NCBI GenBank assembly: GCA_016282395.1
Contig: JAEEKL010000222.1
Span: 1 to 33,136, forward strand
Source of the DNA: Bacteroidales bacterium
Lineage (GTDB): Bacteria > Bacteroidota > Bacteroidia > Bacteroidales > WCHB1-69
Direction of reading: 5' to 3'
DNA length: 33,136 nt
The stretch's first letter is position 1; every line of letters starts with the position of its first letter. Positions 8,881 to 17,625 of this stretch are shown here, in pieces. The notes beneath the pieces were generated by a model. It worked only from the letters and a program-made list of their open reading frames with translations. It searched no databases and was not told the DNA's origin. The translations under genes and the position numbers were made by a program.

Positions 8881-9035
8881 TATGCCACTCCGCAAACTTC
8901 CACAACCTCTCGCTCAACGTAATCTTCGGTGCTAACCCAAAGTCTCACCAACGCCTCTATGTCCGCGTATGTCACCGGCACATCGCCGGGTTGCATCGGC
9001 ACAAGCTGCTTGGGAGCTTCGAAGTCGTAGTCTTC
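8881..9035 (-). pseudogene. Second truncated, degenerate 3' fragment of the epimerase gene
   Basis: Reverse strand encodes DYDFEAPKQLVPMQPGDVPVTYADIEAL..., matching the C-terminus of the 3648-4687 gene, then goes out of frame after a small deletion. Nucleotide match resumes over gccactccgcaaacttcc...ctctcgctcaacgtaatcttcgg. Confidence 0.85.
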
Positions 9036-9082
9036 GTTTGGGTTAGGGGTTAAGGGTTAAGGTTGCGGGTTGCGGGTTGCGG
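9036..9082 (-). repeat. GGGTTAA / GGGTTGC heptamer repeat
   Basis: tttgggttaggggttaagggttaaggttgcgggttgcgggttgcgg. Confidence 0.7.
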
Positions 9083-9092
9083 AAAAATATTA

Positions 9093-9572
9093 TCATACCT
9101 CAAACGATTCCACATACCGAAGTGTCTTGAGGGTCTTTCCAGTATGGAACGAGATCTGGTCGTAGGTTTTATATGCTTTCAGTTCCAGGATGGCGGCCTC
9201 GGCACTCAAGGCCCCGCTTTCAAATAGGTTAACCGTTGTAAAGACTTTGTCGTTGGCCACAGGACCCAACACGAGGTCGAAATCGTGCTCACGGGACTTG
9301 CGGCAATCGGTCACAAAATAAAGCCAGGTCTCATCAACGCCATCAAAATGACAGATGTTCCATTCCGGATTGTTTAACAGAGATTCATCAAATTCATATA
9401 CTGAAACAATTCCCCTATCGGCCTCTTCCCGTCCTTTCTTGATATTCGCCCAACGTTTGGCCTGCTCCAGATTACTTGTGGTATAGAATCCTTTCCCAAA
9501 GTCAGCGTTTGACCGACCCTTCCTTAAATTCGGATTTCTGACCGCTACCGTGGATCCGTGATACAGTTTCAT
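9093..9572 (-). CDS. DUF3990-like protein (ADP-ribosyltransferase-like fold predicted)
   Basis: 159 aa; MKLYHGSTVAVRNPNLRKGRSNADFGKGFYTTSNLEQAKRWA is typical of the DUF3990 family. Confidence 0.8.
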   Translation of the reverse strand: MKLYHGSTVAVRNPNLRKGRSNADFGKGFYTTSNLEQAKRWANIKKGREEADRGIVSVYEFDESLLNNPEWNICHFDGVDETWLYFVTDCRKSREHDFDLVLGPVANDKVFTTVNLFESGALSAEAAILELKAYKTYDQISFHTGKTLKTLRYVESFEV

Positions 9573-9994
9573 CTCTTTCTTCTATTAATGAACCTCTGAA
9601 TATCCTCCAACACATATTCCGTCCCCTGAGTGTGTAGCAAATCATAGTTGTCCATAAGGTATTCATCCACCCCCGACTCCTTGAACAACGCCCAAACTCG
9701 AATACCGCTCATATTATTGGCAATAGCGTATTTTTCCTGGCAGTAAACATAGAACTCAAACTCCGCCTTAGACACTTCCAGCCGTTGACGTCTGCGCCAA
9801 ACCTCAAACTCTTCATATAAGGCCTCCGTACTGAGGTACCACCATTTGGCTTGTTCGTCGTAAAGCTTTTCATACATGGGATTGAGATAAATGTACACCA
9901 AAGCTTCATCCGGCGAAATCCGCTTCACCCGGGATACATATTCAGCCAAATGCGAAATCTTTATCGGGATAATATTTTCTTCGTAAACGCCCAT
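9569..9994 (-). CDS. DUF3791-like protein, probable partner of the DUF3990 gene
   Basis: 141 aa; EFEFYVYCQEKYAIANNMSGIRVWALFKESGVDEYLMDNYDLLHTQGTEYVLEDIQRFI; 4-nt overlap with the DUF3990-like ORF. Confidence 0.7.
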   Translation of the reverse strand: MGVYEENIIPIKISHLAEYVSRVKRISPDEALVYIYLNPMYEKLYDEQAKWWYLSTEALYEEFEVWRRRQRLEVSKAEFEFYVYCQEKYAIANNMSGIRVWALFKESGVDEYLMDNYDLLHTQGTEYVLEDIQRFINRRKR

Positions 9995-10019
9995 GGTAAG
10001 GGTTAAGGGTTAGGGGATT

Positions 10020-10484
10020 TCACGGCATGTCGCCTGACCAGCCATGGCCGAGATCCCAGTGCTCGTCATATACAAACTCGAAGTACGGCAGCGAGAATTC
10101 CTTTTCAAGAAGCTCTGTGAGTTCGTCTTGTATGGGTTCGGCCCAACGCCCGACGAGCACGATGAACTTGTCGATCGTCCAGGCCACGCGACCACGAGGT
10201 ATTTGAGTATAATCGCCTTTAAACTTCGTTTCAACATGTTTGGCTTGAGCACGGAAAAACTCCTTCGCCCAAACCTGGCGGTGAAGATGCGGATAGTTGA
10301 TGAAAGGCATCCCCTTCTCCGCGGCGTCCTCCACCATCTTCGGCGTAAGCTCTTGTTTACGCACTCCGAAGAAGACATGCTCCCCGGGGTCGTACCAGAA
10401 AATGCCGACACAGGGCATCTGCTCGTCGAAAGACTTCATGTCTGCCATCTGGGCATTATGCTGTTGTTCTGTAAGTTCGGTCAT
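10020..10484 (-). CDS. Conserved-looking hypothetical protein, 154 aa
   Basis: Uninterrupted ORF on the locus strand; MPCVGIFWYDPGEHVFFGVRKQELTPKMVEDAAEKGMPFINYPHLHRQVW. No family recognised. Confidence 0.6.
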   Translation of the reverse strand: MTELTEQQHNAQMADMKSFDEQMPCVGIFWYDPGEHVFFGVRKQELTPKMVEDAAEKGMPFINYPHLHRQVWAKEFFRAQAKHVETKFKGDYTQIPRGRVAWTIDKFIVLVGRWAEPIQDELTELLEKEFSLPYFEFVYDEHWDLGHGWSGDMP

Positions 10485-10485
10485 T

Positions 10486-10571
10486 GTTAGGGGTTAAGGG
10501 TCAGAAGGTTAGAAGGTTAGAGGCTTGGGAGGTTAGAGGGTTAAAGTCTAAGTTCTAAGTCTAAGTCTAAG
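10486..10571 (-). repeat. Simple-repeat intergenic tract (GGGTTAA, GGTTAGA and TCTAAG units)
   Basis: gttaggggttaagggtcagaaggttagaaggttag...ggttagagggttaaagtctaagttctaagtctaagtctaag. Confidence 0.7.
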
Positions 10572-11873
10572 TTAGTCCCGTTTGAAGATGTCACGGGTAT
10601 AGACCTTTTCCCGCACATCGTCTAAACAGCTGTCGTAGCGGTTGGCGATGATGGCTTTGGAGTCGTGCTTGAATTTTTCCAAGTCGTTGACCACAAGGCT
10701 ACCAAAGAAGGTCGAACCGTCTTCCAAAGTCGGCTCGTAGATGATGATCTGCGCACCTTTGGCCTTGATGCGCTTCATCACGCCTTGTATGGCGCTTTGG
10801 CGGAAATTGTCGGAGTTGGACTTCATGGTGAGCCTGTACACGCCAATCACAGGAGCCTTTTGCTCAGTGCCATAGATGTTGTTTTCCGTATAGGCATAAT
10901 AGCCCGCCATCTTCAACACTTGGTCGGCAATAAAATCCTTGCGGGTGCGATTGCTCTCCACAATGGCCGACATCATATTCTGCGGCACATTCTCGTAATT
11001 GGCCAACAACTGCTTGGTGTCCTTCGGCAGACAGTAGCCGCCATAGCCAAACGACGGGTTGTTGTAGTGCATGCCTATACGGGGATCGAGACCGATGCCG
11101 TCGATGATGGCTTGGGTGTCGAGGCCCTTGATTTCGGCGTAGGTGTCCAACTCGTTGAAGTAGCTCACGCGCAGAGCCAGATAGGTGTTGGCGAAGAGCT
11201 TCACGGCCTCGGCCTCTTTCATTCCGATGAAGAGGACCGGCACATCCTGCTTGATGGCGGCGTCCTTGAGCAAACCGGCAAAGACATGCGCTCTCTCGGT
11301 GAGCCATTCCAAGTCTGTCAGGGCTTTGATAGCCTCGTTCTCCTCCCGGAACTCGTCTCCCATGATCTTGGGGATGCCGACAATGATGCGGCTGGGATAG
11401 AGGTTGTCGTAGAGGGCTTTGCTCTCCCGCAGGAACTCGGGCGAGAACAAGAGGTTGAACTTTTCAACCCCTTTCTTCCGATATTTGACGTAGAGACTGC
11501 GGGTATAGCCGACGGGGATGGTACTCTTGATGACCATGACGGCGTCAGGGTTGACTTTGAGCACGGCGTCGATGACGGCTTCCACGGCACTGGTGTCGAA
11601 GAAGTTCTTCTGTGTGTCGTAGTTGGTGGGCGCGGCGATGACGACGAACTCAGCATCTTTGTAGCCAGCCTCCTGGTCGAGGGTGGCTTTGAGGTTGAGG
11701 GGTTTGGTGGCCAAATATTCTTCGATGTAGTCGTCTTGGATGGGCGACTTCTTGTTGTTCACCATCTCGACGCGTTCGGGGACGACGTCCACGGCGGTGA
11801 CATCGTTATGTTGTGCAAGCAATGTGGCGATACTCATGCCAACATAGCCGGTTCCTGCTACTGATATTTTCAT
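10572..11873 (-). CDS. ugd: UDP-glucose 6-dehydrogenase (paralog 2)
   Basis: [80 protein letters not shown]. The MKISVAG start is preferred over the 11891 start in the track. Confidence 0.92.
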   Translation of the reverse strand: MKISVAGTGYVGMSIATLLAQHNDVTAVDVVPERVEMVNNKKSPIQDDYIEEYLATKPLNLKATLDQEAGYKDAEFVVIAAPTNYDTQKNFFDTSAVEAVIDAVLKVNPDAVMVIKSTIPVGYTRSLYVKYRKKGVEKFNLLFSPEFLRESKALYDNLYPSRIIVGIPKIMGDEFREENEAIKALTDLEWLTERAHVFAGLLKDAAIKQDVPVLFIGMKEAEAVKLFANTYLALRVSYFNELDTYAEIKGLDTQAIIDGIGLDPRIGMHYNNPSFGYGGYCLPKDTKQLLANYENVPQNMMSAIVESNRTRKDFIADQVLKMAGYYAYTENNIYGTEQKAPVIGVYRLTMKSNSDNFRQSAIQGVMKRIKAKGAQIIIYEPTLEDGSTFFGSLVVNDLEKFKHDSKAIIANRYDSCLDDVREKVYTRDIFKRD

Positions 11874-11911
11874 AATATGTTGTTTAATCAATTTTTACTT
11901 TATTTCTATTA

Positions 11912-13117
11912 TTAACAACCCGCAAAATCCTTCAAATAAGCAAATCTTGGCGTCAATTGTCCTTCTTTCAAGATCATGGACCGTTCAATCACCTCTGAAT
12001 GCTCTCCCTTCAACAACGGCTCAAACACATGCGGTATCAACATTTTGCCGAAACACTCGCTGGAATCCATGGCCAGGGCGTTTGGACAATTGTCCACCGC
12101 CATCACCGTAATATTCTTTTCTGAAGAGAAAGCGGGTTCCTCTTTTTCCGTCATCGGGTTGTAGTCATAATACGGAGCTTCATGTGTGGATGCGCGGACC
12201 GTCGATTTGACGCTTCCTTTTATGTCGCAGGTCACATCCCCTATCATACGGATGCGCATATCTCTGTCACGCAAGGCATCTTCGCATAAATAAACTGGAG
12301 CGTCAGAGCTCCAGAAATGAGCGCACACCAACACGTCGGTTTTCTTGGCCCAACGCATGAAGTCGCTCTCATACCTTTCGGCATTTTGTTTGAAATCATC
12401 CCACGAGAAAGCGGAGCCATCTTTGCGTTTCACCAACTGCTCCGCATCGGCCACGCAATAGGACAACGTGTCAACAGACGAGTCAGAGAGATATTCCGCT
12501 TCCGTCATTTTGAGGGCTCCGATGTTTTCCAGCACATATTGCGCCCCTTGAGACACACGGCCAGCGCCTGTGACCAGCAATTTCACCTTGGGCAGCGGAA
12601 TACTTTTCAAAGAATCCAGCAATTGCCTTAACGTGAAACGACGTTCTGGCTTCGGCAGTTCATACTGTTTGTACTTCAAGCCGTAGCCCTGTAAGGTATA
12701 GTAAACACCAACCACGCCGCCCCACCATCCAAAAGAACAGACTCGGATGTTGTTCTCATCCACCAAGTATTCATAATCACAAAAGGTGATATGATTCCTG
12801 ACAAGAGCCTGAATCAGAGGACGATTGTATTCTTGTTTCTTCGCAACATGCCCAAAAAAGAAATAGTTTTTCTCCGGAACCAGACTGTCAACCTTGGCTT
12901 CCTTCACCCCAAACAAGACATCACAATCCCGAATATCCTCCACCACTTCCACGCCTTCAGCACGATACTCGTCATCCGTAAAGGCGCGGATCTCACTTGA
13001 CTGCACCACAATCTCGTGTGCGGGATACCGCCTGTTCAACTCCGCCACTTGCTTGGGCGATAGAGCCACGCGATTATCCACCGAGATTTTGGTTTCCTTA
13101 ATCAGGACAAGTTTCAT
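11912..13117 (-). CDS. Alanine dehydrogenase/saccharopine dehydrogenase-like NAD(P)-dependent enzyme
   Basis: 401 aa; KLVLIKETKISVDNRVALSPKQVAELNRRYP (AlaDh/PNT N-terminus), KVKLLVTGAGRVSQGAQYVLENIGA (Rossmann), MIGDVTCDIKGSV. Confidence 0.8.
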   Translation of the reverse strand: MKLVLIKETKISVDNRVALSPKQVAELNRRYPAHEIVVQSSEIRAFTDDEYRAEGVEVVEDIRDCDVLFGVKEAKVDSLVPEKNYFFFGHVAKKQEYNRPLIQALVRNHITFCDYEYLVDENNIRVCSFGWWGGVVGVYYTLQGYGLKYKQYELPKPERRFTLRQLLDSLKSIPLPKVKLLVTGAGRVSQGAQYVLENIGALKMTEAEYLSDSSVDTLSYCVADAEQLVKRKDGSAFSWDDFKQNAERYESDFMRWAKKTDVLVCAHFWSSDAPVYLCEDALRDRDMRIRMIGDVTCDIKGSVKSTVRASTHEAPYYDYNPMTEKEEPAFSSEKNITVMAVDNCPNALAMDSSECFGKMLIPHVFEPLLKGEHSEVIERSMILKEGQLTPRFAYLKDFAGC

Positions 13118-13304
13118 GACTTTTGCTATGACTTAAACTTAGAGTTAGTCTTAAACTTAGACAGTTTGATCCTTGATTTTGTATTTTATGTCTTATATCA
13201 TTTTCGGCAGCAGGTCGTGGCACATTATATCGTTTAATAACTTTCGTGGACTGCGATTCCACTGACACTTGGTCAATGGTATTGGATTTCTGCAAATAGT
13301 ATGG

Positions 13305-13928
13305 TTATTTAGGGAAAAACCGATTAAGATCTTCCAATGTCGGGTTCTCAATATTGAACAGGTCCACGACTTCTGTTATCTTCTTGTCAGGCAGATTCCA
13401 CCATTGAATTTCTTCGAGGCGGTCAATGACCTCTTGGGAAAATCTATGCTTGATCTCCCTGGCGGGGACACCGCCCACCACAGCAAATGGCGGTACATCT
13501 TTAGTGACAAGAGCATTACTTCCTATAACCGCACCATCTCCTATCACAACCCCTTGTTTTATAGTTACGCCATGCCCAATCCACACATCATTGCCAATGA
13601 TTGTCCGTTTTGTCTTTGGCGATTCGAAGGTCGCAAATCTTTTCGAAGGTCCGCTGTGACGTGTATTTTGAAACACCGGCGACATAGAGACCCTGTTCAT
13701 CGGATGCTCTGCACCACCCACAAATACATGATCTGATATACTGCAAAATGCGCCGATTTCCGCATACACAATTTGACATTCGTGTCCACAATAGGAGTAC
13801 TTGCCCATTTGTGTCCATAACACATTACAGCTCGTTCCAATTACGGATGTTTTGTCAATACGACTATTGATGACACACGTCCCCTGTATTTTCTTCATCA
13901 GCTTTCCGTACAGATAAGATAGCCTCAT
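13305..13928 (-). CDS. Hexapeptide-repeat (LbH, CatB-like) acetyltransferase
   Basis: 207 aa; [55 protein letters not shown]. Confidence 0.9.
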   Translation of the reverse strand: MRLSYLYGKLMKKIQGTCVINSRIDKTSVIGTSCNVLWTQMGKYSYCGHECQIVYAEIGAFCSISDHVFVGGAEHPMNRVSMSPVFQNTRHSGPSKRFATFESPKTKRTIIGNDVWIGHGVTIKQGVVIGDGAVIGSNALVTKDVPPFAVVGGVPAREIKHRFSQEVIDRLEEIQWWNLPDKKITEVVDLFNIENPTLEDLNRFFPK

Positions 13929-15142
13929 AATACGATTTTGCTTAATTCATGAATATAGTTTTCAGCAACATTCACATCCGAATACATACGCGCCGTTTCT
14001 TTAGCCTTCTTGGACATGATGTTCAAATCGTCTGAAGACATGTTACGAATTCTTGAGATGATAGAAGCTAATTCGTTGACGTTCCCCGCCTCACACAGGA
14101 AGCCGTTCACTCCATCCTCAATGATGCCGTCAATGCCTTGATGACGGGCGGCAATGGTGATACATCCCAAGGCCATGGCTTCAAGATAAACCAATCCGAA
14201 AATCTCCCCTTTCGAAATCATCACAAACACATCCGACTGTTTCAAATAGTGAATCACCTCTTCACGTGGAATCAAGCCTGTAAACGTCAGATTGCCCTTA
14301 CAGCCCAATTCATCAAACCGTTGCTGCACGAGTTTTTTGTCATCTCCATCGCCAATATACGTAATATCGAACGGGCTTTGCTGATATGACTGAAACAGAG
14401 CCGACACCACGGCCGTTGGATACTTCCGGTTTATTAATGATCCCACATACACAAATCTTGATATATCCTTAAAAGTCTTCTCGGTAATCTGTCCTGCTTC
14501 AATGAAAGGGCGGGACACCCCAGAGGCTGCCACGAAAGCGTGTGTCGGTTCGCCGAATTGTTCTACGTATGCCGCGCGAGCCGTGATATTCCGGAAACCG
14601 ACCAAATCCACATCTTTCACCAAAGAATCAGTATCTGCCCCATAACAATCATATAGTTGTGAGAACAAATTGCTATGATATACCAAACATGTGGGACGAT
14701 GATATTTAGTTTTTAACAAATGTAACAATTCCAACTGTGGATTATCCCAATGTCCGACAAAGCAATCCGGCAGACCTTCTTTTTCAATATAGGTTGAGAT
14801 GATATTGAAAATTCTCTGAATCTGCTTGTTCGGAAACCTGCCGTGTGGTTTCACCTTTTTTAAAGAAACATGGGTGACACGAACACCGTCAACTGTTTCA
14901 TCATATTCTTTGGGTGCTTGAGTGGGGACCAGATGACCGAGTTTCGAATCCAATATTCTCTTAAACGGGCGCCCGAGCACATAGAATGCTTTCGGGAAAG
15001 CGGACTCTGTATGAAACACATGCACTTCGTGCCCTGCCAACACCCATTCTTGGGCAAAATAACGCACCACCGGTGTTGTTCCTCGGGTGGCGTGTTGAGA
15101 AGGATAAACAGAAGTAAGGAGAAAAATACGCATTTTCATCAT
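13925..15142 (-). CDS. Glycosyltransferase family 4
   Basis: 405 aa; [30 protein letters not shown]...[21 protein letters not shown]...[39 protein letters not shown]. Confidence 0.88.
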   Translation of the reverse strand: MMKMRIFLLTSVYPSQHATRGTTPVVRYFAQEWVLAGHEVHVFHTESAFPKAFYVLGRPFKRILDSKLGHLVPTQAPKEYDETVDGVRVTHVSLKKVKPHGRFPNKQIQRIFNIISTYIEKEGLPDCFVGHWDNPQLELLHLLKTKYHRPTCLVYHSNLFSQLYDCYGADTDSLVKDVDLVGFRNITARAAYVEQFGEPTHAFVAASGVSRPFIEAGQITEKTFKDISRFVYVGSLINRKYPTAVVSALFQSYQQSPFDITYIGDGDDKKLVQQRFDELGCKGNLTFTGLIPREEVIHYLKQSDVFVMISKGEIFGLVYLEAMALGCITIAARHQGIDGIIEDGVNGFLCEAGNVNELASIISRIRNMSSDDLNIMSKKAKETARMYSDVNVAENYIHELSKIVL

Positions 15143-15143
15143 A

Positions 15144-16295
15144 CTATTTGCGCCACACCATCTTGTTCACAATGCCCGTGTAGCTTTGGATGATTTTCAC
15201 CACTTTGGTGGAAACGTTCTCGTCCACATAGTCAGGGACAGGGATGCCATGGTCGCCATTACGGTTCATCTCCACGGCGCAGTCCACCGCCTGGAGCAAC
15301 GATTTCTCGTCAATGCCAGCGATGAAGAAGCAACCCTTGTCCATGGCTTCGGGACGCTCGGTGCTCGTACGGATGCACACTGCCGGGAATGGATGTCCCA
15401 CGCTGGTGAAGAAGCTGCTCTCCTCGGGAAGGGTACCACTGTCGCTGACCACCGCAAAAGCATTCATTTGCAAACAGTTGTAGTCATGAAAGCCCAACGG
15501 TTCATGTTGGATGACACGCGGGTCAAGTCGGAAACCGCTCGCTTCCAAACGCTTGCGGCTGCGCGGATGACAGCTGTACAAAATCGGCATATCGTATTTC
15601 TCCGCCATGGCATTGATGGCACTGAAAAGACTCAAAAAGTTCTTTTCCGTGTCAATATTCTCCTCCCTGTGAGCAGACAACAGAATATACCTGCCTTTTT
15701 TGAGATCGAGTCGTTTATGGATGTCTGAGGATTCAATTTCGTTGAGGTTATTGTGCAGCACCTCTGCCATGGGACTTCCCGTAACGTATGTGCGCTCTTT
15801 CGGCAGGCCGCAGTCGGCCAGATACCGGCGGGCATGTTCGCTGTAGGCCATGTTCACATCACTGATGATATCCACAATGCGCCGATTGGTCTCCTCTGGC
15901 AGACACTCATCCTTGCAGCGGTTGCCGGCCTCCATGTGGAAGATGGGGATATGGAGCCGTTTGGCACCGATGACACTGAGGCAGGAATTGGTGTCGCCCA
16001 AGACGAGTACCGCATCCGGTTTGATTTCCGCCATCAGCTGGTAACTCTTGGCGATGATATTGCCCATCGTTTCGCCCAGGTCGCCACCCACAGCATCCAA
16101 ATACACTTCCGGAGCTTCAAGTTTTAAGTCCTTGAAGAAAATGCCATTAAGGTTATAATCGTAATTCTGGCCCGTGTGTGCCAAGATGCAGTCGAAGTAT
16201 TGTCTGCATTTGTTGATGACAGCAGCCAAACGGATAATCTCCGGCCGCGTCCCAACGATAATCAAGAGTTTTAATTTGCCGTTATATTTGAACAT
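15144..16295 (-). CDS. capG: UDP-N-acetylglucosamine 2-epimerase family (CapG/FnlC-like, UDP-L-FucNAc pathway)
   Basis: LLIIVGTRPEIIRLAAVINKC, HTGQNYDYNLN, VLVLGDTNSCLSVIGAKRLHIPIFHMEAGNRC, SDSGTLPEESSFF; directly downstream of CapE- and CapF-like genes. Confidence 0.88.
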   Translation of the reverse strand: MFKYNGKLKLLIIVGTRPEIIRLAAVINKCRQYFDCILAHTGQNYDYNLNGIFFKDLKLEAPEVYLDAVGGDLGETMGNIIAKSYQLMAEIKPDAVLVLGDTNSCLSVIGAKRLHIPIFHMEAGNRCKDECLPEETNRRIVDIISDVNMAYSEHARRYLADCGLPKERTYVTGSPMAEVLHNNLNEIESSDIHKRLDLKKGRYILLSAHREENIDTEKNFLSLFSAINAMAEKYDMPILYSCHPRSRKRLEASGFRLDPRVIQHEPLGFHDYNCLQMNAFAVVSDSGTLPEESSFFTSVGHPFPAVCIRTSTERPEAMDKGCFFIAGIDEKSLLQAVDCAVEMNRNGDHGIPVPDYVDENVSTKVVKIIQSYTGIVNKMVWRK

Positions 16296-16303
16296 GGTGT
16301 TGA

Positions 16304-16370
16304 AGGGGTTAAGGGTTAAGGGTTAAGGGTTAAGGGTTAAGGGTTAAGGGTCAAGGGTCAAGAGTCAAGA
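16304..16370 (-). repeat. Tandem heptamer repeat (GGGTTAA on + strand; TTAACCC in sense), 6 perfect units plus GGGTCAA/GAGTCAA variants
   Basis: ggggttaagggttaagggttaagggttaagggttaagggttaagggtcaagggtcaagagtcaaga, 9 nt from the capG-like start. Confidence 0.9.
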
Positions 16371-16403
16371 TACCTGTTACCACTTTAGTCTAAGCCTAAA
16401 TCA

Positions 16404-17603
16404 TCAGACGGGATCAAAGAAGGTGTCGGGTCTGTCTGGGTTGAAGATTTCGTTGCAGTACATCACCGTGACGAGGTCATCGGTGTTGGAGAGGTTGATG
16501 ATGTTGTGGGTGTAGCCGGGGAGCATGTGGACGGCTTGGATGTTGTCGCCGCTTACCTCGAACTCAATAATTTCGTCCGTACCTTCCTTTCTTTCCTGAA
16601 TCAGCCCATGACCTTTTACCACAATGAAGAGTTCCCATTTGCTGTGGTGCCAATGCTGTCCCTTGGTGATGCCCGGCTTGCTAATATTGATACTCACCTG
16701 ACCGCAGTCATGAAGATGCACCAGTTCTGTGAAAGAACCTCTCTGATCCACATTCATCTTCAGCGGATAGGCGACCTTCTCTTTAGGAAGGTAGCTCAAA
16801 TATGTGGAATACAGTTTCTTCTCGAAAGAATCGCCGGGAATGCGAGGAATATTGAGCGTGACCGGCTGCTCATAGAACTGGTGGAGCAAATCGACAATCT
16901 TGCCGAGGGTGATTTTGTGCGTTGTTGGAACATGACAGTAACGGCCTTTCTCATCCGGAATCACCTCTAACCCGTCGAACTCGCAACGATGTTCCTGACC
17001 TTTTAGAGCGTTCACCATCTCCATTACGAGATCGTCAATGTACAACAATTCCAATTCAACCGTCGGGTCGTTGACTTGGATAGGCAGGTCACGGGCAATA
17101 TTGTGGCAGAATGTGGCCACGGCACTGTTGTAGTTCGGACGGCACCATTTCCCGAAGAGGTTAGGGAAACGGTAAATCAGCACCTTGGCACCTGTATCCG
17201 CCTGATATTGCAGGAACAGATCCTCACCGGCCTTCTTGCTGCGTCCGTATTCGGAATTGCCGAAGCGGCCTGTCAGACTGGCCTGCTGTGAGCTGCTCAG
17301 CATTACGGGACATTTGTTCCCATGTTTCTTCAAGGAGTCAAGCAACGTGCTGGCGAAGCCGAAGTTACCCTGCATGAACTCACTCTGTTCCTTGGGACGG
17401 TTCACACCAGCGAGGTTAAACACGAAATCGCAGTCCGCGCACCAGACATCCAATTCTTCAGGTTTGGAGTCAATATCATATTCATAGACCGCATCGATTT
17501 TGAGGTCGCCGTAGCAACGAGCCTTGCCTTCCTTTATATTATTCAGTTCAGCGCAAAGATTTCTACCCACGAAACCCTTGGCTCCTGTCACCAATATTTT
17601 CAT
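16404..17603 (-). CDS. capF: CapF/FnlB-like bifunctional SDR reductase with C-terminal cupin (UDP-L-FucNAc pathway)
   Basis: N-terminal MKILVTGAKGFVGRNLCAEL; C-terminal cupin KPGITKGQHWHHSKWELFIVVKGHGLIQ...HMLPGYTHNIINLS. Confidence 0.9.
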   Translation of the reverse strand: MKILVTGAKGFVGRNLCAELNNIKEGKARCYGDLKIDAVYEYDIDSKPEELDVWCADCDFVFNLAGVNRPKEQSEFMQGNFGFASTLLDSLKKHGNKCPVMLSSSQQASLTGRFGNSEYGRSKKAGEDLFLQYQADTGAKVLIYRFPNLFGKWCRPNYNSAVATFCHNIARDLPIQVNDPTVELELLYIDDLVMEMVNALKGQEHRCEFDGLEVIPDEKGRYCHVPTTHKITLGKIVDLLHQFYEQPVTLNIPRIPGDSFEKKLYSTYLSYLPKEKVAYPLKMNVDQRGSFTELVHLHDCGQVSINISKPGITKGQHWHHSKWELFIVVKGHGLIQERKEGTDEIIEFEVSGDNIQAVHMLPGYTHNIINLSNTDDLVTVMYCNEIFNPDRPDTFFDPV

Positions 17604-17625
17604 ACTTATTTGCCTTTCTTCTAAC

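Noticed and set aside
10010-10411. 133-aa minus-strand ORF
   Set aside because: Alternative frame of the 10020-10484 ORF; Arg/Ser-rich shadow translation.
10665-11864. 399-aa + strand ORF
   Set aside because: Exactly antisense to ugd, no recognisable motifs; typical shadow ORF.
13098-13295. 65-aa minus-strand ORF between the acetyltransferase and AlaDH-like genes
   Set aside because: Low complexity (LSLRLTLSLSHSKSHETCPD) derived from intergenic CTTAGA-type repeats.
16304-16370. GGGTTAA repeat considered as a CRISPR array or telomere-like sequence
   Set aside because: Uniform 7-bp tandem units without spacers; short and intergenic, so a microsatellite rather than CRISPR or telomere.
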